From Aquisalimonas sp. 2447 (GTDB lineage: Bacteria; Pseudomonadota; Gammaproteobacteria; Nitrococcales; Aquisalimonadaceae), in the NCBI RefSeq assembly GCF_012044895.1, contig NZ_CP050695.1, positions 124,001 through 188,000 of the forward strand: a DNA stretch of 64,000 nt, read 5' to 3'. Both the position numbers and the translations under genes were made by a program. The notes below the pieces were generated by a model. The model was not told the origin of the DNA, searched no databases, and worked only from the letters and a program-made list of their open reading frames with translations. Position 1 is the first letter of the stretch, and every line of letters begins with the position of its first letter. This document shows positions 1 through 9,555 of this stretch, in pieces.

Positions 1-30
1 TAAAAAAAGCGCGACCGATGTTCGGTCGCG
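1..30 (-). terminator. Intrinsic terminator-like hairpin, minus-strand orientation
   Basis: A perfect 9-bp stem (CGCGACCGA at 10-18 paired with 22-30) has a TGT loop. It is bordered on its left by seven A residues, which on the minus strand are a T-tract after the hairpin. No minus-strand gene lies immediately to the right, so what it terminates is unclear. It may instead serve a gene left of the window. Confidence 0.5.
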
Positions 31-105
31 GCCTCGTGGGTGTCAAGCAGGTTCCGGTCAAGCGTAGACTACCGGCTTTTCGCGAACTTGCGTGCCGCCG
101 TTGCC

Positions 106-1038
106 ATGTTGATCGCCCTGGTATGTATTGCTGCCGTGTTGCTGGACGCCGCGCTGGGAGAGCCCCGCCGAGGGCATCCGCTGGTGGCGTTCGGCAATCT
201 GGTCGGGGGCGTGGAGCGGTGCCTGAATCATCCGGGCCGGGCCGCCGCGGGGCGTGGCGTGCTGGCGGCGCTGGTCCTGGTCGTGCCCCCAGTGGCGCTG
301 GCGTGGGGTGTTATCGCGGTCGTCCCGTTGCCACTGGTCCTGCTGTTGGAGGCCCTGGTGCTCTATCTGGCGCTGGGCCTGCGCAGTCTCACGGAACATG
401 CGCGGGCGGTGGCAGCACCCCTTTCAGCGGGTGATCTGACGGGGGCGCGCACCGCGGTGGGCGCCCTGGTCAGTCGCGATACCGGGCAACTGGAGGACAG
501 CGGCGTCGCCGTCGCCACCGTGGAGTCGGTGCTGGAAAATGGCGCCGACGCTGTGTTCGCCAGTCTGTTCTGGTTCATCGTGGCGGGGGTGCCCGGGGTG
601 ATCCTGCACCGGCTGGTGAATACCCTGGACGCCATGTGGGGTTACCGCACGGCGCGGTATCATCGTTTCGGCTGGTTTGTCGCCCGTCTGGATGACGTTC
701 TGAACTGGATCCCCGCTCGCCTGACCGCGCTGAGTTACGCGCTGGTGGGGCAGACAGCCTCCGCGTGGCGTTGCTGGCGCAGCCAGGCGGCGGCGTGGGA
801 CAGCCCCAACGCCGGCCCGGTGATGGCTGCCGGCGCCGGCGCCCTCGGCGTGACCCTGGGGGGCGATGCGCCCTATCACGGGGGGTGGAAAAAGCGGCCA
901 CGACTCGGCACCGGTCCGGCGCCCGCCGCCGACGCCATCGCCGCTGCCATTCGCCTGGTCCGCCGCGCCGTCATGCTGTGGCTTGTACTGATTGCTGTTG
1001 GAGGCGGCCTATGGGCCCTGACCACGGCGGGCGGTTGA
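106..1038 (+). CDS. cbiB: Adenosylcobinamide-phosphate synthase CbiB/CobD
   Basis: This is an integral membrane enzyme of cobalamin synthesis. Its family joins (R)-1-amino-2-propanol or its phosphate to adenosylcobyric acid, giving adenosylcobinamide (phosphate). The 310-residue product starts with a hydrophobic segment and the family motif [19 protein letters not shown]. Mid-protein it has [16 protein letters not shown], and near the C-terminus DAPYHGG followed by a last membrane helix. I chose ATG 106 because it puts the conserved LLDxxLGEP near the N-terminus. An in-frame GTG at 40 would add 22 atypical residues. The 3' end overlaps the next cobalamin gene by 28 nt, indicating one operon. 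Confidence 0.93.
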   Translation: MLIALVCIAAVLLDAALGEPRRGHPLVAFGNLVGGVERCLNHPGRAAAGRGVLAALVLVVPPVALAWGVIAVVPLPLVLLLEALVLYLALGLRSLTEHARAVAAPLSAGDLTGARTAVGALVSRDTGQLEDSGVAVATVESVLENGADAVFASLFWFIVAGVPGVILHRLVNTLDAMWGYRTARYHRFGWFVARLDDVLNWIPARLTALSYALVGQTASAWRCWRSQAAAWDSPNAGPVMAAGAGALGVTLGGDAPYHGGWKKRPRLGTGPAPAADAIAAAIRLVRRAVMLWLVLIAVGGGLWALTTAGG

Positions 1039-2018
1039 ATCGCGCCGCCCGGGACTACGACATCCCGGTGGGCGACTGGCTGGACCTGTCCACGGGCATC
1101 AATCCGCGTCCCTGGCCTGTGCCCGCGGTACCGACCGAAGTCTGGCAGCGGCTGCCGGAGGCGGACGACGGCCTCGACGCCGTTGCCCGCCGCTGGGCCG
1201 GCGCACCGCCGCATGCCGGCTGCCTGCCCGTCGCCGGTAGTCAGGCCGCCATTCAGGGCCTGCCGCGGCTGCGGCCCGCCTGCCGGGTTGGCGTGCCGCA
1301 GCCGGGTTATGCGGAGCATGCCTGGTGGTGGCAACAGGCGGGGCATACGGTGGTTCCCGTCGCCCACGATGCTGTGGACGGGCAGATCGCCGAACTGGAT
1401 GCGCTGGTGTGGATCCATCCCAACAATCCCACCGGGCTGGCAGTTCCCGTGGACCGACTGCTGGCCTGGCATGCGACCCTCGCCGCCCGCGGGGGGTGGC
1501 TGGTGGTGGACGAGGCGTTTGTCGATCCGACCCCCGGGATCAGCCTTGCCCCCTGGGCCGACCGTGACGGACTCCTGGTGCTGCGCTCCCTGGGCAAGTT
1601 CTTCGGCCTTGCGGGACTGCGCGGCGGCCTGCTGCTCGCACCGCAGTCCGTCTGCCAGGCCCTCGACCAAGTGCTGGGCCCCTGGGCGGTCAGCCATCCC
1701 ACCCGCTGGCTCATGGCCCGGTCCCTGGCCGACACCGTCTGGCAGACCCAGGCACGCCAATGGCTGGCCGACGCCGCCAGCGCGCTGGACACAACGCTCG
1801 GGCGCCATGGACTGCCCCCTGCCGGAGGCACCCCGCTGTTCCGCTACTGCCCGCATCCGCAGGCGGCGACCATCCACCACGAACTGGCCCAGCAGGGCAT
1901 TCTCGTGCGGCTGTTTGAGCAGCCGTCTGCACTGCGCTTCGGTCTGCCTCCGGACTCCGCCACTCTGGAGCGCCTGGACCAAACGCTGGCACGAACCTGC
2001 CACGCTACCACCTCGTAG
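1011..2018 (+). CDS. cobC: L-threonine-O-3-phosphate decarboxylase (CobD/CobC, PLP aminotransferase fold)
   Basis: This PLP enzyme makes (R)-1-amino-2-propanol O-2-phosphate, the nucleotide-loop linker of B12 and the substrate partner of the upstream CbiB. The 335-residue product has the class I/II aminotransferase fold. Visible motifs are [14 protein letters not shown] near the N-terminus, IHPNNPTG mid-protein, [11 protein letters not shown], and the PLP-lysine region [17 protein letters not shown] 1011 is preceded by GGAGG at the right distance and overlaps cbiB. The TAG stop (2016-2018) lies inside a dispersed GTAGGG... palindromic repeat, so the repeat apparently supplies the stop codon. 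The name follows the aerobic cob nomenclature; the Salmonella name is CobD. Confidence 0.9.
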   Translation: MGPDHGGRLNRAARDYDIPVGDWLDLSTGINPRPWPVPAVPTEVWQRLPEADDGLDAVARRWAGAPPHAGCLPVAGSQAAIQGLPRLRPACRVGVPQPGYAEHAWWWQQAGHTVVPVAHDAVDGQIAELDALVWIHPNNPTGLAVPVDRLLAWHATLAARGGWLVVDEAFVDPTPGISLAPWADRDGLLVLRSLGKFFGLAGLRGGLLLAPQSVCQALDQVLGPWAVSHPTRWLMARSLADTVWQTQARQWLADAASALDTTLGRHGLPPAGGTPLFRYCPHPQAATIHHELAQQGILVRLFEQPSALRFGLPPDSATLERLDQTLARTCHATTS

Positions 2019-2036
2019 GGTGCATCTTGATGCACC
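2015..2036. repeat. REP-like palindrome, family A
   Basis: The palindromic core GGTGCATCTTGATGCACC is preceded by GTAG. Related copies occur at 15736-15757, 38220-38241 and (inverted) 38287-38307. Its TAG is the cobC stop codon. Confidence 0.75.
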
Positions 2037-2093
2037 GCAAAAACGGCCCTGCATTTGACTCGACACCACCCCCTTGCTAGCTTGCCTGTCTCC

Positions 2094-2310
2094 CAGCAGG
2101 TGTCCCTCGCCGTTTCCGAATGCGGCGTCGGGATGAAACGGGAAGCCGGTACCGGCCCGCCACCCAGGCATGCGGCCCCAGTCCGGCGCTGCCCCCGCAA
2201 CGGTGTTTGAGTCAAAGGCGGCTACAAAGCCACTGTGCACGATGCACGGGAAGGCGGTCGCCCAGGGATGAACCCTCACCCCGCTCATCAGCCCGTAGAC
2301 CGGCCTGCCG
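2094..2310 (+). ncRNA. Cobalamin riboswitch upstream of btuB
   Basis: Conserved cobalamin-riboswitch elements appear in order: GATGAAACGGGAAGCCGGT, AGTCCGGCGCTGCCCCCGCA followed by ACGGT, the B12-box region AAAGCCACTGTGCACGATGC followed by ACGGGAAGGCGG, and AGCCCGTAGACCGGCC. The closing P1 stem pairs GCAGG (2096-2100) with CCTGC (2304-2308). Adenosylcobalamin binding normally represses downstream expression. Here it precedes the whole btuB-cobN-btuFCD-cobBOQ run. The 140-nt GC-rich segment after it likely holds the expression platform before the AAGGGG ribosome site. Confidence 0.95.
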
Positions 2311-2451
2311 GGTATGCCGCGCGTTGCGGAGGGCGACGCACAGGCCGGCAGACCCGCCTCCGCGCCCGCCGCCCTGTGAAAACCCGCCGCACGCGCCACC
2401 AATCCAAAACCAGATCAAGTCCGTGCGGGTGGCACGGCGAAGGGGACCACA

Positions 2452-4245
2452 ATGCGTATGATTTCAACCCGCCAGGCCGCTTTGGCGACCGCCTGTCTGA
2501 TTCCGTTGGCGACAGCCGCCGACGACGAACCCACGCTCCAGCTCAACCCACTGGTGGTGACGCCGACACTGTCCACCCAGACGGTGGATGAGAGTCTCAG
2601 CTCCGTGACCGTCATCGACCGCGAGACCCTGGATCAGCAGCAGCCGCGCGAATTGTCGGATGTGCTTCGCGGGCAACCAGGTATCGATATCTCGACCACG
2701 GGCTCCTTCGGCAAGGGCACCAGCATCTACACGCGCGGCACCGGCGCGGAGTCCACCGTGCTACTCATCGACGGGATCCGCATCCGATCTGCGACAAATG
2801 GCAATCCGCCATGGCAGTTCATCCCGCCGCAACTGGTGGATCAGATCGAAGTCGTGAGAGGGCCGCGAGCGAGTCTCTATGGTGCGGACGCGACTGGGGG
2901 TGTCATACAGGCGTTCACGCCCGACGGCCGGGACCGTGACACCGCCTGGATTCAGGGCGGTGCGGGTTCGTTCGGATCTCACGAATACGGTGCAGGCTTC
3001 TCCGGCAGCGCCGGAAACACGGCTTACAGCCTGGGGTTGAATCACTTCCATACCGACGGTGTCGAGGTGCGCGAAGGTGGCGATGATCGGGGTTTCCGGA
3101 ACACCTCTGGCTTGGCTCGCCTGTCTCACCGGTTCGACGGTGGTATCGAACTCGGTTTGACGGGTTTTCGGGCGCATGGGCGGACGGCCTTCGATGGCGG
3201 TAGAACGGATTTCGTCAAGCAGGCCGCCGGAACGGAGCTCACTGTGCCGGTTTCGCCAGTCTGGCTGACGTCGGTTCAGTTCAGTGAGGCTCGCGACGAA
3301 GAAGAGCAGGTGGACGACGACTCTGTATTTGACACGCGCACGCGTACCGCGCGCATAGAGAACCACCATGCGGCCGGGCCGCACGACGTGGTTTTTGGTG
3401 CGGAGTTCGTACGCGATGAAGTGGACGGATCCACCGACTACGACGAAGACGGGCGTGATAATCGAGCGGTATTCGGCCAAACCGTTTTCGTGCTGGACGA
3501 TGCCGATCTTCAGTTGAGCCTTCGCTGGGACGACAATGAGGCGTTCGGTGATCGGGCAACCGGCGCCGCCGCCATTGGCGTCCGGCTGGACAACGCCCAC
3601 CGCGTACGCTTGAGTTACGGCACTGCGTTTCGGGCGCCGACGTTCAATGATCTTTATTTCCCCGGCTTCGGCAATCCCGATCTGTCTCCGGAACGTTCCC
3701 AGACCGCCGAACTCGGTTTTCGAGGCCAGTACCGGACGGGCTACTGGGACGTCGCCCTCTTCGAAACCCATGTGGATGATCTGATCCAGTTCGATGCAGC
3801 CACGTTTTCCCCGCAGAACGTGGCTCGGGCCAGGATTCAGGGTTTAGAGGTGGCCGCCGGCCGCCGGCTAGGAAGCGTAGAAATCAATGCTGCCGCGACC
3901 CTTATGGACCCGCGGGACCGGGAGACCGGCAATCGCCTCGCCCGGCGGGCGAGGCAGAGCGCGCGCCTAGACGTCGACCGGCAAATGGGCGCGGTATCAC
4001 TGGGGGTCACCGGCCTGGTACAGGGTGACAGGTACAACGCCGCTGAGAACGAAGAACGTCTTTCGGGTTTCGGCTTGGTGAACCTGCGCGCCGGCTGGAA
4101 ATTCGCCCGTAACTGGTCGGCGCGGCTGACCGTCGATAATGTGCTGGACAAGGATTACGTCACGGCGCGAAACAGTTCCGACGAGTTTGATTACAAGAAC
4201 GCCGGCCGCAGCGCCTTCCTGAGCGTCCGTTACGGGAATCGTTGA
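2452..4245 (+). CDS. btuB: TonB-dependent vitamin B12 receptor BtuB
   Basis: This outer-membrane beta-barrel imports cobalamin or related corrinoids. The 597-residue protein has a short signal peptide ending near ATAADDE. A TonB-box-like stretch (NPLVVTPT) is followed by the plug domain (VTVIDRETLDQQQPRELSDV, then VLLIDGIRIR, IEVVRGPRASLYGADATGG). The C-terminal barrel includes RLSYGTAFRAPTFNDLYFPG and ends in a TonB-receptor-like strand. AAGGGG lies 6-8 nt before ATG 2452, just downstream of a cobalamin riboswitch. The stop overlaps the next start, so it is translationally coupled to the CobN-family gene. B12 is the likely substrate, but other cobalt-containing ligands are possible given that neighbour. 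Confidence 0.9.
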   Translation: MRMISTRQAALATACLIPLATAADDEPTLQLNPLVVTPTLSTQTVDESLSSVTVIDRETLDQQQPRELSDVLRGQPGIDISTTGSFGKGTSIYTRGTGAESTVLLIDGIRIRSATNGNPPWQFIPPQLVDQIEVVRGPRASLYGADATGGVIQAFTPDGRDRDTAWIQGGAGSFGSHEYGAGFSGSAGNTAYSLGLNHFHTDGVEVREGGDDRGFRNTSGLARLSHRFDGGIELGLTGFRAHGRTAFDGGRTDFVKQAAGTELTVPVSPVWLTSVQFSEARDEEEQVDDDSVFDTRTRTARIENHHAAGPHDVVFGAEFVRDEVDGSTDYDEDGRDNRAVFGQTVFVLDDADLQLSLRWDDNEAFGDRATGAAAIGVRLDNAHRVRLSYGTAFRAPTFNDLYFPGFGNPDLSPERSQTAELGFRGQYRTGYWDVALFETHVDDLIQFDAATFSPQNVARARIQGLEVAAGRRLGSVEINAAATLMDPRDRETGNRLARRARQSARLDVDRQMGAVSLGVTGLVQGDRYNAAENEERLSGFGLVNLRAGWKFARNWSARLTVDNVLDKDYVTARNSSDEFDYKNAGRSAFLSVRYGNR

Positions 4246-7200
4246 TGTTGCGCCTGATGGCATTCTGCCTGTTGTTGATGCCCGCCTTCGCCTCCGCGGC
4301 GACGGTGGTTGGCATCGTCTCCGAGCGCTCCGCCGCCGAAATGGCGGCCGGGGCGCACGAGTTCCTGGATGCCCATCCGGACCACGAGGTGGTGCTGCGC
4401 ACGCCGGAGCAGCTTGCCGGCAAGTCCGACAGCGAAGTTGCGGCCCTGTGGCAGGACGCCGACGCGGTGCTCCTGGCGGCGGTGTTCGGCGACCAGGTGG
4501 GGCGGCTGGAGCGGCTGATGCGGCAGCAGCCGCCGGCGGGCGAGACGCCGATTCTGGCCATCAACAGTGACCGTCGGATCACCCGGCTCTCGCGGCTGGG
4601 CGGCGAACGGGTGCTGGACGGGCTCTCCGATGACGATCTCACCGAGCTTACCCTCAACCCGGACCCCGGCGAGGATGCCCGCGAACACCTGGCCCAACGG
4701 CAGGAGCGCTTCGCGGACCAGGCCGACTGGCTGACGGGGCGTGCCTTCTACCAGGGCCGCAGTCCGGAACACATCGACGGCCTGTTCCGCTGGCTGCTGG
4801 CGGAGGCGGGAGAGTCCATGGACGTCCCGGAGCCCCGGCCGCGTGACACCATCCGCTACTACCGCCACGGCACCGCCAGCCCGGATGCGGACGCCATGGA
4901 GCTGGACGACGGCCCCGCCGTTGCCCTGCTGGATACCGACTACGGCGACCGTCCCGGTGATCGGGACCTGCTGGATGCCGCCTGCGCCGCGCTGGAAGAG
5001 CGTGGCATCCAGTGTTTCGCCGTACTGGCCCGCTGGGGCGGTGCCAGTGTCGAGGCGGTGGAAACCCTGGCCGAGCGGGCAGCGCCGGCGGATCTGGCGG
5101 GGGTCGTGAGCCTGCAGTACTTCACCGTGGGCGGCGGCGAGGGCCGTCGCGACGCCACCGCCGCACTCACCGAACTGGACGTGCCCGTGATCAAGGGCAT
5201 CCGCCTGAGCGGTCTCACCGAACCGGAGTGGCTGCTGTCCGAAGACGGCATCCCCTGGGATTCGGTGCACTACCAACTGGCCATGCCGGAGCTGCAGGGC
5301 ATCAGCCAGCCCATGGTGCTGGCCGTCTCCCGGCCCACGGAAGTGGACGAGCGCACCGGCCTGGAGCTGAGCCTGACCCGCCCGGTGGACGAGCGTGTCA
5401 CCGCCCTGGCGCACCGGCTGCAGCGCTGGAGCGCGCTGCAGACCACCGACAACGCCGACAAGCGCGTGGCTCTGGTCTACTACAACCACCCGCCGGGCCG
5501 CCACAACGTGGGCGCCGACAAGCTCGATGTCCCGGAATCCCTGTTCGAGATGCTCCAGCAGCTGCAGGCGGCGGGCTACGACACCGGCGAGCTGCCCGAG
5601 AGTGCCGAGGCCCTGCACGACAAGATCCAGGACCGCGGCATCAATCTGCCGGACAACCGCGCCGGCCTGGACGATCTGCTCGGCCGGGTGCCGTCCCTGT
5701 CCCGGGAGGAGTATCGAGCCTACTTCGACACCCTGCCCGAGGCCGTCCAGGCGGAACTGGAGCATGGCCCGGTGGGCTACCTCCACGCCCGGCTCATGGA
5801 CGCCAAGGATCAGGAACACCGGGCCCTGGCCGAGAGCCTGCTGGAGCGCAGTGTCGGGGATCTGCGGCACATGCTTCGCAACCATGAGCACGCTTCCCAG
5901 CAGCGGGCGCTGGACCTGCTGCGGCAGTACGAGCAGCAATGGCAGGCCCTGCTTGATCAGGGCGGCGATACCGAGGACGTGACCAAGTTGCGCGATGCCC
6001 TGATCCGCACCGGCATTCCCGGGTTGTCCGGCTGGGGCGATGCGCCCGGTGAGGCCATGGTGCGCGATGGCGAAATGGTTTTCCCCGGTGTGCGCTTCGG
6101 CAACGTCTTCATCGGCCCGCAGCCGCCGCGGGGCTGGGAAGTGAGCGAATCCCTGCTGCATGCCAACACCACTTTTCCGCCCACCCACCAGTACGTGGGC
6201 TTCTACCACTGGATGCGTGACCACTTCGAGGCGGATGCGCTGGTGTACGTGGGCCGCCACTCCACTCGGGAATTCCTGCCGCGGCGGCGCGCGGGGCTGG
6301 CCGGTGACGACTACCCCGAGATCCTCGGCGGCGACCTGCCCGTGATCTACCCCTACATCGTCGACGGCGTGGGCGAGGGCATCCAGGCCAAGCGCCGCGC
6401 CATGGGCGTGATGATCAGCCACCTGACGCCGGCCCTGGAGACCACGGAGCTCTACGACGATCTGCTGGAACTGCGGCAGCTGGTGGAGACCTTCGAATCT
6501 GCCACGGACCCGGATTCGCCGACGCGTGCCCGTGCGGTGGAGACCCTGCGGGAACGTATCGAGGCCCTGGACCTCACCGAGGAGATCGAGCACGAACTCG
6601 AGCACGGCCATGACCACGATCACGGTGATGGCAACGGCCACGGTGACGACGACGATCACGGCAGCGAGTCGGCCCACGACGAGCATGGGCGTGACGAAGC
6701 GGACCATGCAGGACACGAAGAGAGCCACGACGACCCTGATCACGCCGATGAGCATCACGACGATGACCACGGCAGCCGCAGTCTCGATGACGTGGACGAG
6801 GAACTGCTCGTGCACGAGGTGGGCCACTACGTGACCCACATGCAGGAACAGTTCATGCCCATCGGCCTGCACGTCTTCGGCCGTGACTGGGACGACGACG
6901 CGGTGGACATGATGATCGCGTCCATGGCCGGGGACGACGAGCCCGAGGAGGGCTGGCGGGAGGATCTGGCGAACTCACCGGGTAACGAAATGGCGAACTT
7001 CCTGGCCGCCCTGGAGGGCCGTTTCGTCGAGCCCGGTCGTGGCAACGATCCGGTGCGCACCCCCGCCGTGCTGCCCACGGGCCGGAACTTCCACGCCCTC
7101 TCCGGCGACCTGGTGCCCACACGGGTGGCCTGGTCCCTGGGTCAGGAGATGGCGGCGGATGCCCGCGACCGCGGCGATCCCGAGGCCGAGGGCAGCGAGG

Positions 7201-8714
7201 CCATCGTCCTCTGGGCGTCGGATACGGTGCGCGACGAGGGCGTGATGGTCGCCTTCGGCCTGGACATGCTGGGGGTGCGGCCGAAGTGGAACTCCCGCGG
7301 CATCGTCGAGGGGCTGGAGCGCATGCCGCTGGAGGAGCGCTCCCGTCGGCGGGACGCCCTGTTGACCACCTCCGGCCTGTTCCGGGACCTCTACGAGGAC
7401 CAGCTGGTGTGGCTGGATCAGGCCGTTCGCGTCGCCCTGGACGGGGCCTCGGAGACCATTCGCGCGGAGCACCCGCAGCTCGACGGCGCCCTGGACGAGG
7501 CCCTGCGGCCGTTGCCGGACGCGCTGCGCGACCCCGGTGACGAGCCCCTGGAGCGCAACGATGTCGCCGCCCGCTGGGTGGCGGACACCCGGGAGATGCT
7601 GGGCAACGGTGCAGACCCACGGCAGGCCGGCCGCGACGCGGCGCTGCGCGTCTTCGGCACGGCACCCGGGTCCTACGGTGCCGGCGTCAACCGCCTGGCG
7701 GAGCGCTCCGGCGCCTGGGAGGACCGCGCGGAGCTGGCGGACGCCTACCTGCGCCGCATGGGCCACGCCTACGGCAAGGACGCCAGTGGCGAGCCGTCCC
7801 ACGCCGCGTTCGAGAGCCGGCTGCAATCCGTGGGGCGCACCTACCTGGGCCGTGCCAGCCACGTCTACGGTCTGCTGGACAACGACGACGGCTTCGATTT
7901 CCAGGGCGGGCTGTCCCTGGCGGTGGAGACCCTCACCGGCGACGCCCCGGACAACCGCGTGCTCATGCACGCCGACGTGGACAACCCGCGCGTGGAGTCT
8001 CTGCACCGCGCCCTGCTGGGAGAGTTGCGCCGGCAGAACCTGAATCCGCAGTGGCTGGAACCGCTCATGAACCACGGCTACGCCGGCGCCCGCACCATGG
8101 GCGCGGACTTCATGGACAACCTCTGGGGCTGGCAGGTGACCAACCCCGAGGTGGTGCGCTCCTGGGTGTGGGATGCGGTGAACGATGTCTATTTCCAGGA
8201 CAGCCACGGCATCGGCCTGGACGACTTCCTGGAGGAAGACCACAACATCCACGTGAAGATGCACATGCAGGCCATCACCCTGGTGGCGGCGCACCGGGAG
8301 TTCTGGGATGCCGATGAGGAGGTGTTGGACGAATTGATCCAGGACTTCGCCGAATCGGTGGTGGAGCACGGCTTGCCCGGCGGCGGCCACACCCGCCCCG
8401 ACCATCCGACCATGGACTGGGTGGCGGACCAGCTCGCCGACGCGGAGCTGGCGCAGGCGTTCGATGGCGTCCGTGCCGCCGCCCAGATGGACCAGGTGGA
8501 GCACGCCATGGATCCGGCGACGGTGGCGGAGATCAGCATTACGGATGAGCTGGCCGAGGCGGCGGACGACGCGGCCGAGGAACAGCAGGAACAGACCGAG
8601 GATGAGGCCGGTGACGATGCCATGGAGGGAGGGTTCGTCCTGTTACCGTGGCTGGTTGTCGGTGCGGCCTTCCTGCTGCTTGCCGGTGGTGTTTATGCGG
8701 GGCGCAGATTTTGA
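4245..8714 (+). CDS. cobN: CobN-family chelatase large subunit, exported and membrane-anchored form
   Basis: The product belongs to the CobN/BchH/ChlH superfamily. Canonical CobN is a cytoplasmic subunit that inserts cobalt into hydrogenobyrinic acid diamide together with CobS and CobT. This protein differs. It is 1489 residues (classical CobN is roughly 1250) and begins with a clear signal peptide (MLRLMAFCLLLMPAFASA). An insert at about residues 780-850 is extremely rich in His, Asp and Glu. It ends with one hydrophobic helix (VLLPWLVVGAAFLLLAGGVY) and a basic GRRF tail. CobN-type blocks are recognisable (ALVYYNHPPGRHNVGAD; GRHSTREFLPRR; MGADFMDNLWGWQVTNP). ATG 4245 overlaps the btuB stop by 1 nt; an in-frame TTG at 4242 is less likely. 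The topology predicts a periplasmic, inner-membrane-tethered enzyme or metal-handling protein. No cobS or cobT is in the window. Confidence 0.9.
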   Translation: MLRLMAFCLLLMPAFASAATVVGIVSERSAAEMAAGAHEFLDAHPDHEVVLRTPEQLAGKSDSEVAALWQDADAVLLAAVFGDQVGRLERLMRQQPPAGETPILAINSDRRITRLSRLGGERVLDGLSDDDLTELTLNPDPGEDAREHLAQRQERFADQADWLTGRAFYQGRSPEHIDGLFRWLLAEAGESMDVPEPRPRDTIRYYRHGTASPDADAMELDDGPAVALLDTDYGDRPGDRDLLDAACAALEERGIQCFAVLARWGGASVEAVETLAERAAPADLAGVVSLQYFTVGGGEGRRDATAALTELDVPVIKGIRLSGLTEPEWLLSEDGIPWDSVHYQLAMPELQGISQPMVLAVSRPTEVDERTGLELSLTRPVDERVTALAHRLQRWSALQTTDNADKRVALVYYNHPPGRHNVGADKLDVPESLFEMLQQLQAAGYDTGELPESAEALHDKIQDRGINLPDNRAGLDDLLGRVPSLSREEYRAYFDTLPEAVQAELEHGPVGYLHARLMDAKDQEHRALAESLLERSVGDLRHMLRNHEHASQQRALDLLRQYEQQWQALLDQGGDTEDVTKLRDALIRTGIPGLSGWGDAPGEAMVRDGEMVFPGVRFGNVFIGPQPPRGWEVSESLLHANTTFPPTHQYVGFYHWMRDHFEADALVYVGRHSTREFLPRRRAGLAGDDYPEILGGDLPVIYPYIVDGVGEGIQAKRRAMGVMISHLTPALETTELYDDLLELRQLVETFESATDPDSPTRARAVETLRERIEALDLTEEIEHELEHGHDHDHGDGNGHGDDDDHGSESAHDEHGRDEADHAGHEESHDDPDHADEHHDDDHGSRSLDDVDEELLVHEVGHYVTHMQEQFMPIGLHVFGRDWDDDAVDMMIASMAGDDEPEEGWREDLANSPGNEMANFLAALEGRFVEPGRGNDPVRTPAVLPTGRNFHALSGDLVPTRVAWSLGQEMAADARDRGDPEAEGSEAIVLWASDTVRDEGVMVAFGLDMLGVRPKWNSRGIVEGLERMPLEERSRRRDALLTTSGLFRDLYEDQLVWLDQAVRVALDGASETIRAEHPQLDGALDEALRPLPDALRDPGDEPLERNDVAARWVADTREMLGNGADPRQAGRDAALRVFGTAPGSYGAGVNRLAERSGAWEDRAELADAYLRRMGHAYGKDASGEPSHAAFESRLQSVGRTYLGRASHVYGLLDNDDGFDFQGGLSLAVETLTGDAPDNRVLMHADVDNPRVESLHRALLGELRRQNLNPQWLEPLMNHGYAGARTMGADFMDNLWGWQVTNPEVVRSWVWDAVNDVYFQDSHGIGLDDFLEEDHNIHVKMHMQAITLVAAHREFWDADEEVLDELIQDFAESVVEHGLPGGGHTRPDHPTMDWVADQLADAELAQAFDGVRAAAQMDQVEHAMDPATVAEISITDELAEAADDAAEEQQEQTEDEAGDDAMEGGFVLLPWLVVGAAFLLLAGGVYAGRRF

Positions 8715-8815
8715 CGCTGCTGCCCGCCAGGCTGGGATATAGCGCTGTGCTTCTTGGAAGGGTCGGCCGACCGCGAGGCGACACGCTTTCAAATTGCATA
8801 ACAACGAGGTGAACC

Positions 8816-9259
8816 ATGTTCACATCGGCAACACTGGAAATCATGGATGCCCTGGTCGGCTGGCTGCTGGAGCCGGTGATCGTGGCGCTGCTGGCGTTGG
8901 TGGCCCTGGCCCTGTGGGAGCTGGGGCTTGCGCTGGGTGAACGTACCGGCGGGTTGCGGCGCCTGGAGGCCACGGGTGACGCCAATGCCGTGGCGCGCCG
9001 CGCGCAGCGCCGGATCGATCGCGCCGATCTGCTGGCCCGGGTCGGGCCCATGCTTGGCCTCATGGGCACGCTGATCCCCCTCGGGCCGGGGCTCGCCGCC
9101 CTGGGGCGGGGTGAGCTGGACGTGCTGGCGCAGGCGGTGACCGTGGCCTTCAACACCACCGTGCTGGGGCTGCTCATCGGTATCCTCGGCTTCCTGGTAG
9201 GGCGCCTGCGCCGCCGCTGGTACGACGCCGTGATGGAGCGGCTGGAGAGCCCGGCATGA
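8816..9259 (+). CDS. MotA/TolQ/ExbB-family proton-channel-like protein
   Basis: This 147-residue membrane protein has a hydrophobic N-terminal helix, a basic cytoplasmic stretch and two further helices. The family signature RVGPMLGLMGTLIPLGPGL is followed by VAFNTTVLGLLIGILGFLVG. Members form proton-driven motors with an ExbD/TolR/MotB-like partner; the overlapping downstream gene is the obvious candidate. GAGGTG precedes ATG 8816. The gap after the CobN gene is about 100 nt, the largest inside this run. Its placement after an exported CobN and TonB receptor suggests it energises that system and is not a flagellar or Tol component. The specific role is inferred. Confidence 0.85.
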   Translation: MFTSATLEIMDALVGWLLEPVIVALLALVALALWELGLALGERTGGLRRLEATGDANAVARRAQRRIDRADLLARVGPMLGLMGTLIPLGPGLAALGRGELDVLAQAVTVAFNTTVLGLLIGILGFLVGRLRRRWYDAVMERLESPA

Positions 9260-9555
9260 GCGTGCCTTCGTATCGCCGCAGCCGTTTCGACACCGGCGAT
9301 GAAGACCCCATGGGGCCGCTGGCCAACCTGGCGGATATCATGCTGGTGTTCGCCGTGGGGCTGATGGTCGCGCTGGCTGCGTCGAGCCAGGGGCTCGAGC
9401 AGGCCAGCGAAGGCGGCATGGATGTGGAGGCCGGCGAAGAGCTCCCCGAGGTGCCGGCCGGTGCCGGCGAGGCCGGCAGTGGGTACGAGGCCGTGGGCCA
9501 GGTCTATCGCGATCCGGAAACGGGCCGCATGGTCCTCATCGGAGGTGATGAATGA
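9256..9555 (+). CDS. DUF2149-like single-span protein (ExbD/TolR-like partner)
   Basis: This 99-residue protein has one predicted membrane helix, PLANLADIMLVFAVGLMVAL. An aspartate sits at the start of the helix, as in ExbD/TolR proton-pathway helices. A short acidic periplasmic tail follows. It overlaps the MotA/ExbB-like gene by 4 nt (ATGA) and the btuF start by 4 nt. The architecture matches small DUF2149 proteins found beside MotA/TolQ/ExbB and CobN-type genes. It lacks a long ExbD periplasmic domain, so how it would contact a receptor or the chelatase is unknown. Confidence 0.75.
   Translation: MSVPSYRRSRFDTGDEDPMGPLANLADIMLVFAVGLMVALAASSQGLEQASEGGMDVEAGEELPEVPAGAGEAGSGYEAVGQVYRDPETGRMVLIGGDE

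Noticed and set aside
40-105. GTG 40 as the start of cbiB.
   Set aside because: It would add 22 residues before the conserved family N-terminus; ATG 106 fits the family better.
4230-6872. An 880-codon minus-strand frame opposite the CobN gene, and similar long frames opposite priA (29954-32497), leuA (36297-38435) and ubiD (47186-49828).
   Set aside because: They are shadows of high-GC coding sequence: low-complexity composition, no family motifs, no ribosome sites, and well-recognised genes on the other strand.
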